Assembly: GCF_052857255.1 (NCBI RefSeq)
Contig: NC_135502.1
Coordinates: 153,767,868-153,831,867 of the forward strand
Length of the DNA: 64,000 nt
Direction: 5' to 3'
DNA from: Amblyomma americanum
Taxonomy: Eukaryota > Arthropoda > Arachnida > Ixodida > Ixodidae
The position numbers and the translations under genes are program-made. Below, piece after piece: positions 13,202 through 23,300 of this stretch. The notes under the pieces were generated by a model, which saw only the letters and a program-made list of their open reading frames with translations, did no database searches and had not been told where the DNA came from. Within the stretch, counting starts at the first letter, position 1. Every line of letters begins with the position of its first letter.

Positions 13202-15799
13202 TCAAGAGCAATTCAAGGTTTCAATTGAATCAACGCTGGTTAGAAGAGGCAGAGGTAAGTTGTTCCAATCTGTTATCGTGCGAGGAAAAAAAGAATACTT
13301 AAAAACATTAGTTCTGGTGCTGTATGGCGTTAGAGAGTCATCGTGTCGATGTCGTGTTCGGCGTGCCGTAAGTAGTGTTATGTACGGATCAGGAGTCAGA
13401 GCAAGAATGTTATTTTTAAGAAGGAACATAAATTTTAAGCGCTGAATTTTTCTTCTCAGTTCCAGTGTCGGTATTCCATGTTGTTTTATTAGTGCTGTCG
13501 GGGAATCAGTTGTACGGTACTTCGAAAAAATAAACCTGACTGCCTTACGCTGTATTCTTTCGAGAGCGTCAATGTTAGTTTTGGTATAAGGGTCCCACAC
13601 TACGCATGCATATTCAAGTTTTGGTCTTATTAATGATGTATAAGCTAAAGGTTTAGTTTCGGCGGGGACATGCTTCAATTTATGACGGAGAAGGCAAAGT
13701 TTCCGAAAAGCTGTGTCACATACGTTAGTTATGTGAGTGTTCCAGTTTAGGCTGTTTGTTAGTGTGACGCCAAGATATTTATACTCGCTGACTTCGGTTA
13801 GTGGTTCTGTCCCGAGGGCATAGGGAAAAGAAAGGTTATTAAGTTTCTTGGTTATTTTCATATACACTGTTTTGTCAGCGTTCAATTGCATATCCCAACA
13901 ATGACACCAGGAAAGAATATTTTGTAGATTATTATTAAGAGTTATCTGGTCATCCTCGCTTGACACTTCCCTGAACAGCACGCAGTCGTCTGCAAACAAT
14001 CGTATTTGGACGGGTTCAGTAATAACGCTCACAATGTCATTAATATATATTAAAAACAACAATGGTCCTAGCACGCTGCCCTGAGGGACGCCGGAAGTAA
14101 CTGGAAGTTCATGGGAGTAGTAAGTATCAATATTAACAAACTGTCTACGATCAGTGACATACGCAGCAACCCAGTTAATAATGAAAGGAGGAAGGTTAAT
14201 CATTTTAAGCTTTTCAATAAGCTTAGAGTGTGAAACAAGGTCAAAGGCTTTCCTGAAGTCTAAAAAAATAACGTCCACCTGGCCGGATTTGTCTAAAATT
14301 CTAGCAAGGGAATGGATTACCATTGTTAATTGTGTCACCGTAGAAAATCTTTTACGAAAACCATGCTGCGCAGGTGAAAGTATATTGTTATCCTCCAGAA
14401 AATCTCTGATGAAGTTGGCTATGACGTGTTCAAGCATCTTACAACAAGATGATGTTAACGAAATTAGTCGGTAGTTAGTAATCATTGTGGGGTCTCCCTT
14501 CTTAGGCACTGGTACTACACGTGCCGTTCGCCAGTCAGGGGGAAGGGCTGCAGTGGACAGTGACGCACCGAAAATTATTACCAGAAAGTGTGACAGCATT
14601 TCTGCGTATCGGCACAGAAAAACATTCGGTATGTTATCCGGTCTTGGGGTAGATTTTGTTTTTAGATTAAGGATCATAGAAAGCACACCTTGAGCGGATA
14701 CAAATTCAGGAGATACATTTGATAAAGGTGAAAAGGGAAGTGCAAGCTCTTCTGAGTTAATAAACACACTGTGGAAGAATGTATTAAAGTGTTCGGCGAT
14801 ACTTTGCTTTTCGACAACGGGAATGCCATCTTTAATTATTTGATCCACTGCCTTGTTCTTTTTGCTCAGAAATTTCCAGAATTTTTCTGGAGCCGTACGA
14901 ATAAAGTGCGGCAAAGTGTTATTGAAATAATGCCAAGGGTTTTCATTTCCTGTTTTCTTTGTTTTCGTTGGAACGAAATTTTCGATGCAATAAGTGCAGA
15001 TTTTTTTGAACTTGTCCCAAAGTTCTACTACATTGCTTCCGTGAAAGTTGCTTAGGTGTAAATCGAGGTAATCTAACACGCTTTCGTCTCTGGCACGTGT
15101 GAAGTCCTTCACTTGTACAGTTTTTGCCTTCTTAGCGGTACATTTTTTTAAATGACACGAATAGTACACCATCCTATGATGAGACATTCCATGTTCAATT
15201 GATACTGAAAAATTCTTGATTGTTTTGCTCACGAAGACAAGATCAAGTATTGCTGATGAAGAACCATGCACTCGCGTTGGTAAGTTGACAACTTGGTGCA
15301 AATTGTGGAATAAGATTATTTCACGCATATAATTAACATGAGTGCTAAATTCGCCACTAGAAGAACAATGTTCCCAGTTAACTCCTGGAAGAATAAAGTC
15401 CCCCACTAAAAAATTTTTTTTATGTACGAATGAACTGACATGCTCACGCAAATCACACAGGAATTGAGGTGGTGAGCCAGGCGCTCGATAAACGGCAAAT
15501 AGCAAGAATGAATATTCGTAGTAAGAAATCTTTAGGCTAATAGTTTCAATGCTATCAGCCTGACACAAGAGAGTTGCTGATAAGTTTTGCTTTACCAGCA
15601 CAGCCACCCCGCCTCCCCTCGTTGATCTGTCACGACGGAAAACACTGTAAGATGGTGGAAAGACGTCTTCACCATCTATGCCACTGTGTAGCCAAGTTTC
15701 GGTCAAAACAACGATGTGTGGGTTTTAACCTAAGATAATAGCCTCTAACTGATCACTTTTGTTAACAATGCTGCGTGCATTTATATTTATTATGCGCAT
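13202..15799 (-). pseudogene. LINE ORF2: APE endonuclease plus reverse transcriptase, copy 1, disabled
   Basis: ORF2 polyprotein for target-primed reverse transcription. It starts at ATG 15799 (M-R-I-I-N-I-N-A-R-S), in the same frame as ORF1 and 24 nt after its stop. The endonuclease domain spans about residues 1-190 and the reverse transcriptase about 420-690, with FADD at 13985-13996 (residues 602-605), GVPQGSVLGP, and a C-terminal segment ending in a FFPRTITDWNNLP-type motif common in CR1-like proteins. Damage: codon 25 (15725-15727) is TAA where the neighbouring copies of the family would have a sense codon, probably Leu. The GDFN active-site motif reads GDFI (Ile at 15392-15394), and the SDH motif reads SHH (15179-15181). 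The reverse transcriptase YRPIS motif reads YRLIS, and this copy alone has FRKRFS instead of FRKGFS. The frame after the stop stays open for 834 codons, so the decay is recent. Confidence 0.92.
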
Positions 15800-15826
15800 A
15801 TCTTTCGTATCAGTCCGGAGAAGTCA
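15797..15826 (-). other. ORF1 UGA stop and ORF2 start, same frame (copy 1)
   Basis: ORF1 ends in UGA (15824-15826) followed by C. The reading frame continues without another stop for eight codons to the ORF2 ATG (15797-15799). ORF1 and ORF2 thus share one frame separated by a single stop codon. Termination-reinitiation or UGA-C readthrough could supply ORF2; the sequence does not decide between them. Confidence 0.75.
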
Positions 15827-16681
15827 GTCTTGTTTAGCACTGTTATATTTACCAATTTTTTTCCTACAGTTTTTAGCGTCATCCCAAATGTAAAGGTCGT
15901 TGTCGACTCGAAGTTTCTCGTTGATTAGTTGAACTTTTCTTTTGTGCTCCCTTTCCTCTGAAGTACTGTCCCACAAAAGTTTACGCTTCCTGAGCGTGTT
16001 TCGTGAGTAATCGTTTTGAACAGAAGTATTAGAACCTTTGAGTTTGAAAGCATTTTGCAGGACACTTTTCTTTTCTTCGTAATCTTGAAAATATAAAATT
16101 ACTGGCCGCGTTTTATCGCTCTTGCCGATCCGATGTATTCGGGCTACAGACTTGCACGTGATTTGTAACTTGGTAGAAAATATATCAGTTAGAATTTTAC
16201 GACGCAGTACAGCCTCTGTCTCTTCTGGTTCCTCTGATACCCCAAAAACCAGTAAATTCGAGCGTGTACTTTTATCCTCCAAATCCGTAATTTTCGCTTC
16301 TAAGGCTTTAACCGTGCTTTCCAGTGCTTCCACGCGCGCGGCTTGTTTCTCCATTTCTGTAAATCGAGTCTCCCAGTCCGTCAGACGTGTTTCCATGCTA
16401 GTTTGTTGTATACGAAGTGCTGCAACATCCTCAATTAATTTATTCTGTCCCAAAAGCAGTTTTTCAAGCAGTTCATTTGTGCTGGAACCTTCCGTGTCAG
16501 GTCCGGGATTCAACTCGATATCTACGCTCAAGAGGAGCAAGCATACGCAGTACACGTCATACGCCATTAATACAGCTTGCTGTGGGCACGGCAAGACCAA
16601 AAGACAACGGTTGTCGCTTTTAAGAGAGCTGTAGTAAGCACTAACCTGTACAAGGAAGAAGAATGGTCTGTTAGGCCACAT
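15824..16681 (-). CDS. LINE ORF1 protein with 2A-like motif, coiled coil and RRM-like domain, copy 1
   Basis: RNA-binding ORF1 protein of the retrotransposon. From the ATG at 16681, the first after the ORF1-proximal initiator, it is 285 aa; a second in-frame ATG at 16567 gives 247 aa and places a short hydrophobic leader (V-Y-C-V-C-L-L-L-L) directly before the 2A-like motif, as in other 2A-bearing LINEs, so it may be the natural start. In 247-aa numbering: leader 1-15, 2A-like 16-23, heptad-rich coiled coil about 29-100, RRM-like domain from about 101 (R-S-N-L-L-V-F-G-V), Lys/Arg-rich C-terminal domain about 166-247. No zinc knuckle is seen. The frame is intact, unlike ORF2. It is also open upstream through both promoter monomers to 17311 (495 aa), since 315 bp is 105 codons. 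Confidence 0.85.
   Translation of the reverse strand: MWPNRPFFFLVQVSAYYSSLKSDNRCLLVLPCPQQAVLMAYDVYCVCLLLLSVDIELNPGPDTEGSSTNELLEKLLLGQNKLIEDVAALRIQQTSMETRLTDWETRFTEMEKQAARVEALESTVKALEAKITDLEDKSTRSNLLVFGVSEEPEETEAVLRRKILTDIFSTKLQITCKSVARIHRIGKSDKTRPVILYFQDYEEKKSVLQNAFKLKGSNTSVQNDYSRNTLRKRKLLWDSTSEEREHKRKVQLINEKLRVDNDLYIWDDAKNCRKKIGKYNSAKQD
16499..16522 (-). other. 2A-like ribosome-skipping motif in ORF1 (copy 1)
   Basis: Codes D-I-E-L-N-P-G-P, an exact match to the D(V/I)ExNPGP consensus at which the ribosome skips the Gly-Pro bond. It follows a Cys/Leu-rich hydrophobic stretch. 2A-like sequences near the ORF1 N-terminus are known in some APE-type LINEs of invertebrates; activity here is inferred. 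Confidence 0.88.
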
Positions 16682-16708
16682 GGTCGCTCGCGGTCCGCCG
16701 TGCCCACT
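16644..16708 (-). repeat. Partial third 5' monomer (copy 1)
   Basis: The first 65 bp of the 315-bp monomer, from the initiator A (16708) through the ATG at 16681. Similarity to the full monomers stops just after CAG-GT, where unique ORF1 leader sequence begins. Confidence 0.8.
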
Positions 16709-16739
16709 GAAGTCGAAGGCTTGAAGTTGCTCTTTTATA
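16708..16739 (-). promoter_or_regulatory. ORF1-proximal core promoter: TATA box and initiator (copy 1)
   Basis: TATAAAAG at 16732-16739 (minus strand) and the arthropod-type initiator TCAGT at 16706-16710, with its A (16708) 31 nt downstream of the first T of the TATA box. A CACGTG E-box and a CRE-like TGACCTCA lie just upstream. Transcription from here would leave a 27-nt leader before the ATG at 16681. Confidence 0.75.
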
Positions 16740-17023
16740 TTCCAAAGCGATGAGGTCACGTGTCGTGATGGTGGCGCTGTCGGTGCATCACAGAACAGTA
16801 AAGATATCGCCAGAGGAAGAAGAGAGCTTCGGTCCCTTGATAATCTTGACGCAGCCGCAGATCGGGGATCAGCAACTGCATCTGGCAGGTTTGGAAGGTC
16901 GATCTGCCCGTCAACTTGGTTGATTTGCTTTGTTGTTCCGACGAGACCAAAAGCAAGGACCTGTACAAGGCAGAAGAATGGTCTGTTAGGCCACATGGTC
17001 GCTCGCGGTCCGCCGTGCCCACT
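16709..17023 (-). repeat. 315-bp 5' promoter monomer 2 (copy 1)
   Basis: Full-length head-to-tail monomer, about 97% identical by eye to the next one upstream. Tandem 5' monomers carrying promoters are known in other LINEs such as mouse L1. The length is a multiple of three and ORF1's frame stays open through it. It appears homologous to the surrounding 288-bp satellite. Confidence 0.92.
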
Positions 17024-17054
17024 GAAGTCGAATGCTTGAAGTTGCTCTTTTATA
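17023..17054 (-). promoter_or_regulatory. Upstream monomer core promoter (copy 1)
   Basis: TATAAAAG at 17047-17054 and TCAGT at 17021-17025, with its A at 17023: the same 31-nt spacing as in the ORF1-proximal monomer. Confidence 0.72.
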
Positions 17055-17338
17055 TTCCAAAGCGATGAGGTCACGTGTCGTGATGGTGGCGCTGTCGGTG
17101 CATCACGAAACAGTAAAGATATCGCCAAAGGAAGAAGAGAGCTTCGGTCCCTTGATACTCTTGACGCAGCCGCAGATCGGGGACCAGCAACTGCATCTGG
17201 CAGGTTTGGAAGGTCGATCTGCCCGTCAACTTGGTTGATTTGCTTTGTTGTTCTGACGAGACCAAAAGCAAGGACCTGTACAAGGCAGAAGAATGGTCTG
17301 TTAGGCCACATGGTCGCTCGCGGTCCGCCATGCCCACT
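17024..17338 (-). repeat. 315-bp 5' promoter monomer 1, element 5' end (copy 1)
   Basis: The first base of the element (17338) is equivalent to the initiator A of the other monomers (17023 and 16708). The inserted RNA therefore probably began at the initiator of a further upstream monomer in the parent element, and the copy was reverse-transcribed to its very 5' end. Confidence 0.9.
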
Positions 17339-20300
17339 GGTACGATGGACGCGGACTGGCAATGACGCTAACGAGGACCTTGTTCTGCGTTATGCAGGGC
17401 ATTTTCCAGATCGGCGCATCTACAGCAACGAGCGCCAACGCGTGCGGGGATAGAAGCGATATCGTCGGCGTTTATCAACTTCGTCCGGATTGCACTGTTG
17501 ACCAGATGACAGCATTGTTATATTCTCGGGACCTGGCTCTTCTAGTGACACCACCTGGTAGTCGCGGTGTGACGTCACCTGAGACCACCATTATACAAGA
17601 AGCACCTCATCGGTTCGTATTCTGTGGGCACGATGGACCCGGACTGGCAATGACGCCTACGAGGACCTTGTTCTGCGTTCTGCAGGGCAATTTCCTGATC
17701 GGCGTATCTACAGCAACGAGCGCCTACACGTGCGGAGATAGAAGCGATATCGGCGGCGTTATCAACTTCGTCCGGATTACACTGTTGACCAGATGACAGC
17801 ATGGTTATTCTCTGGCGACCTGGCTCTTCTAGCGACACCACCTGGTAGTCGTGCTGTGACGTCACCCAAGAACACCACTATAAAAGAAGCACCTCAACGG
17901 TTCGTCTTCTGTGGACACGATGGACGCGGACTGGCAATGACGCCTACGAGGACCTTGTTCTGCGTTCTGCAGGGCATTTTCCAGATCGGCGCATCTACAG
18001 CAACGAGCGGCTACACGTGCGGGGATAGAAGCGACATCGTCGGCGTTTACCAACTTCGTCCGGAATTCAGTTGACCAGATGACAGCATGGATATTTTCTG
18101 GCGACCTGGCTCTTCTAGCGACACCACATGGTAGTCGCGGTGTGACGTCACCCAAGAACACCACTATAAAGCAATCACCTCACCGGTTCGTCTTCTGTGG
18201 ACACGATGGACGCGGAATGGCAATGACGCCTACGAGGGCCTTGTTCTGCGTTCTGCAGGGCATTTTCCTGATCGGCGCATCTACAGCAACGAGCGCCTAC
18301 ACGTGCGGGGATAGAAGCGATATCGTCGGAGTTTATACACTTCGTCCGGATCACACTGTTGACCAGATGACAACATTGTTATTTTCTCGGGACCTCGCTC
18401 TTCTAGCGACACCACCTGGCAGTAGCGGTGTGACGTCATCTGAGACCACCAATATATAAGAAGCACCTCATCGGTTCGTATTCTGTGGGTACGATGGACA
18501 CGGACTGGCAATGACGCTAACGAGGACCTTGTTCTGCGTTATGCAGGGCAATTTCCTGATCGGCGCATCTACAGCAACGAGCGCCTACAAGTGCGGGGAT
18601 AGAAGCGATATCATCGGCGTTATCAACTTCGTCCGGATTACACTGTTGACCAGATGACATGATGGTTATTTTCTGGCGACCTGACTCTTCTAGCGACAAT
18701 ACCTGGAAGTCGCGATGGGACGTCACCTGAGAGCACCACTATAAAAGAAGCACCTCACCGGTTCGTATTATGTGGGCACGATGGACGCGGACTGGCAATG
18801 ACGCCTACGAGGACCTTGTTCTGCGTTCTGCAGAGCATTTTCCAGATCGGCGCATCTACAGCAACGAGCGGCTACACGTGCGGGGATAGAAGCGATATCG
18901 TTGGCGTTTATCAACTTCGTCCGGATTACACTGTTGACCAGATGACAGCATGGTTATTTTCTGGCGACCTGATTCTTCTAGCGACAATACCTGGAAGTCG
19001 CGGTGGGACGTCACCTGAGAGCACCACTATAAAAGAAGCACCTCACCGGTTCGTATTATGTGGGCACGATGGACGCGGACTGGCAATGACGCCTACTAGG
19101 ACCTTGTTCTGCGTTCTGCAGGGCAATTTCCTGATCGGCGCATCTCCCGCAACGAGCGCCTACACATGCTGGGATAGAAGCGATATCGTCGGCGTTTATC
19201 AACTTCGTCCGGATTACAGTTGACCAGATGAGAGCATGGTTATTTTCTGGCGACCTGGCTCTTCTAGCGACACCCACCTGGTAGTCGCGGTGTGACGTCA
19301 CCCAAGAACACCACTATAAAGCAATCACCTCACCGGTTCGTCTTCTGTGGACACGATGGACGCGGAATGGCAATGACGCCTACGAGGGCCTTGTTCTGCG
19401 TTCTGCAGGGCATTTTCCTGATCGGCGCATCTACAGCAACGAGCGCCTACACGTGCGGGGATAGAAGCGATATCGTCGGAGTTTATACACTTCGTCCGGA
19501 TCACACTGTTGACCAGATGACAACATTGTTATTTTCTCGGGACCTCGCTCTTCTAGCGACACCACCTGGTAGTAGCGGTGTGACGTCATCTGAGACCACC
19601 AATATATAAGAAGCACCTCATCGGTTCGTATTCTGTGGGTCCGATGGACGCGGACTGGCAATGACGCTAACGAGGACCTTGTTCTGCGTTATGCAGGGCA
19701 ATTTCCTGATCGGCGCATCTACAGCAACGAGCGCCTACAAGTGCGGGGATAGAAGCGATATCATCGGCGTTATCAACTTCGTCCGGATTACACTGTTGAC
19801 CAGATGACATGATGGTTATTTTCTGGCGACCTGACTCTTCTAGCGACAATACATAGAATTCGCGGTGGGACGTCACCTGAGAGCACCACTATAAAAGAAG
19901 CACCTCACCGGTTCGTATTATGTGGGCACGATGGACGCGGACTGTTAATGACGCCTACGAGGACCTTGTTCTGCGTTCTGCAGGGCATTTTCCAGATCGG
20001 CGCATCTACAGCAACGAGCGGCTACACGTGCGGGGATAGAAGCGATATCGTCGGAGTTTATACACTTCGTCCGGATCACCCTGTTGACCAGATGACAACA
20101 TTGTTATTTTCTCGGGACCTGGCTCTTCTAGCGACACCACCTAAGAGTCACGGTGTGACGTTACCTGAGACCACCAATATATAAGAAGCACCTCATCGGT
20201 TCGTATTCTGTGGGCACGATGGACGCGGACTGGCAATGACGCCTACTAGGACCTTGTTCTGCGTTCTGCAGGGCATTTTCCAGATCGGCGCATCTACAGC

Positions 20301-23300
20301 AACGAGCGGCTACACGTGCGGGGATAGAAGCGATATCGTTGGCGTTTATCAACTTCGTCCGGATTACACTGTTGACCAGATGACAGCATGGTTATTTTCT
20401 GGCGACCTGATTCTTCTAGCGACAATACCTGGAAGTCGCGGTGGGACGTCACCTGAGAGCACCACTATAAAAGAAGCACCTCTCCGGTTCGTATTATGTG
20501 GGCACGATGGACGCGGACTGGCAATGACGCCTTCGAGGACCTTGTTCTGCGTTCTGCAGGGCAATTTCCTGATCGGCGCATCTCCAGCAACGAGCGCCTA
20601 CACATGCTGGGATAGAAGCGATATCGTCGGCGTTTATCAACTTCGTCCGGATTACAGTTGACCAGATGAGAGCATGGTTATTTTCTGGCGACCTGGCTCT
20701 TCTAGCGACACGCACCTGGTAGTCGCTGTGTGACGTCACCCAAGAACACCACTATAAAACAATCACCTCACCGGTTCGTCTTCTGTGGACACGATGGACG
20801 CGGAATGGCAATGACGCCTACGAGGGCCTTGTTCTGCGTTCTGCAGGGCATTTTCCTGATCGGCGCATCTACAGCAACGAGCGCCTACACGTGCGGGGAT
20901 AGAAGCGATATCGTCGGAGTTTATACACTTCGTCCGGATCACACTGTTGACCAGATGACAACATTGTTATTTTCTCGGGACCTCGCTCTTCTAGCGACAC
21001 CACCTGGTAGTAGCGGTGTGACGTCATCTGAGACCACCAATATATAAGAAGCACCTCATCGGTTCGTATTCTGTGGGTACGATGGACGCGGACTGGCAAT
21101 GACGCTAACGAGGACGTTGTTCTGCGTTATGCAGGGCATTTTCCTGATCGGCGCATCTACAGCAACGAGCGCCTACACGTGCGGGGATAGAAGCGATATC
21201 ATCGGCGTTATCAACTTCGTCCGGATTACACTGTTGACCAGATGACATGATGGTTATTTTCTGGCGACCTGACTCTTCTAGCGACAATACCTGGAAGTCG
21301 CGGTGTGACGTCACCTGAGAGCACCACGATAAAAGAAGCACCTCACCGTTTCGTATTCTGTGGGCACGATGGACGCGGACTGGCAATGACGCCTACGAGG
21401 ACCTTTTTCTGCGTTCTGCAGGGCATTTTCCAGATCGGCGTATCTACAGCAACGAGCGCCTAAATGTGCGGGGATAGAAGCGATATCGTCGGCGTTTATC
21501 AACTTCGTCCCGATTACACTGTTGACCACATGACAGCATGGTTATTTTCTGGCGACCTGGCTCTTCTAGCGACACCACCTGGTAGTCGCGGTGTGACGTC
21601 AACTGAGACCACCAATATACAAGAAGCACCTCACCGGTTCGTATTCTGTGGGCACGATGGACGCGGACTGGCAATGACGCTATCGAGGACCTTGTTCTGC
21701 GTTATGCAGGGAAATTTCCTGCTCGGCGCATCTACAGCAACGAGCGCCTACACGTGCGGGGATAGAAGCGATATCGTCGGCGTTATCATCTTCGTCCGGA
21801 TTACTTTGTTGACCAGATAACAGCATGGTTATTTTCTGGCGACCTGACTCTTCTAGCTACAATACCTGGAAGTCGCGGTGGGACGTCACCTGAGAGCACC
21901 ACTATAAAAGAAGCACCTCACCGGTTCGTACTATGTGGGCACGATGGACGCGGACTGGCAATGACGCCTACGAGGACCTTTTTCTGCATTCTGCAGGGCA
22001 ATTTCCTGATCGGCGCATCTCCAGCAACGAGCGCCTACACATGCTGGGATAGAAGCGATATCTTCGGCGTTTATCAACTTCGTCCGGATTACAGTTGACC
22101 AGATGACAGCATGGTTATTTTCTGGCGACCTGGCTCTTCTAGCGACACCACCTGGTAGCCGCGGTGTGACGTGACCCAAGAACACAACTATAAAACAATC
22201 ACCTCACCGGTTCGTCTTCTGCGGACACGAAGGACGCGGACTGGCAATGACGCCTACGAGGACCTTGTTCTGCGTTCTGCAGGGCATTTTCCAGATCGGC
22301 GCATCTACAGCAACGAGCGGCTACACGTGCGGGGATAAAAGCGATATCCTCGGAGTTTATACACTTCGCCCGGATCACCCTGTTGACCAGATGACAACAT
22401 TGTTATTTTCTCGGGACCTGGCTCATCTAGCGACACCACCTGGTAGTCACGGTGTGACGTTACCTGAGACCACCAATATATAAGAAGCACCTCATCGGTT
22501 CGTATTCTGTGGGCACGATGGACGCGGACTGGCAATGACGCCTATGAGGACCTTGTTCTGCGTTCTGCAATACATTTTCCAGATCAGCGCATCTACAGCA
22601 ACGAGCTTCTACACGTGCGGGGATAGAAGCGATATCGTTGGCGTTTATCAACTTCGTCCGGATTACACTGTTGACCAGATGACAGCATGGTTATTTTCTG
22701 GCGACCTGGCTCTTCTAGCGACTCCACCTGGTAGTCGCGGTGTGACGTCACCTGAGACCACCAATATACAAGAATCACCTCACCGGTTCGTCTTCTGTGG
22801 ATACGATGGACGTGGGCTGGCAATGACGCCTACGAGGACCTTGTTCAGCGTTCTGCATGACATTTACCAGATCAGCGCATCTACAACAACGAGCGTCTAC
22901 ACGTGCGGGGATAGAAGCGATATCGTCGGCGTTTATCAACTTCGTCCGGATTACACTGTTGACCAGATGACAGCATTATTGTATTCTCGGGACCTGGCTC
23001 TTCTAGCGACACTACCTGGTAGTCGCGGTGTGACGTCAACCGAGACCACCAATATACAAGAAGCACCTCGCCGGTTCGTATTCTGTGGGCACGATGGACG
23101 CGGAATGGCAATAACGCTAACGGGGACCTTGTTCTGCGTTCTGCAGGGCAATTTCCTGCTCGGCGCACCTAGAGCAACGAGCGCCTACACGTGCGGGAAT
23201 AGAAGCGATATCGTCGGCGTTATCAACTTCGTCCGGATTACACTGTTGACCAGATGACAGCATGGTTATTTTCTGGCGACCTGACTCTTCTAGCGACAAT

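Larger units (their letters stand above)
12893..17338 (-). mobile_element. CR1/Jockey-like non-LTR retrotransposon, copy 1 (full-length, inactive)
   Basis: A 4.45-kb non-LTR retrotransposon inserted antisense to the satellite. In sense order it holds two full and one partial 315-bp promoter monomer, ORF1 with a 2A-like motif, ORF2 with APE endonuclease and reverse transcriptase and no visible RNase H domain, and a 3' UTR ending in an AAT/AATA-type tail. The 5' end is not truncated: its first base (17338) is the A of the monomer's initiator. The interrupted satellite reads cgtatt, then ctgtg, then ggtacg; the five bases ctgtg are missing and no target-site duplication is visible. ORF2 carries a premature stop and endonuclease active-site losses, so this copy cannot move on its own. 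CR1/Jockey assignment rests on domain order and reverse transcriptase motifs; the exact clade is uncertain. Confidence 0.93.

Noticed and set aside
13053..13445. 130-codon plus-strand ORF (and its twin at 28415-28807)
   Set aside because: Lies across the LINE 3' UTR and the end of ORF2 on the opposite strand; no recognisable domain. A shadow frame.
16122..16634. 170-codon plus-strand ORF (twin at 31484-31996)
   Set aside because: Antisense to the ORF1 coiled-coil region; heptad-coding DNA often leaves the reverse strand open.
12880..17345. Target-site duplication around the LINE
   Set aside because: Flanks align to the two sides of one satellite unit with five bases missing; no repeated flank is present.
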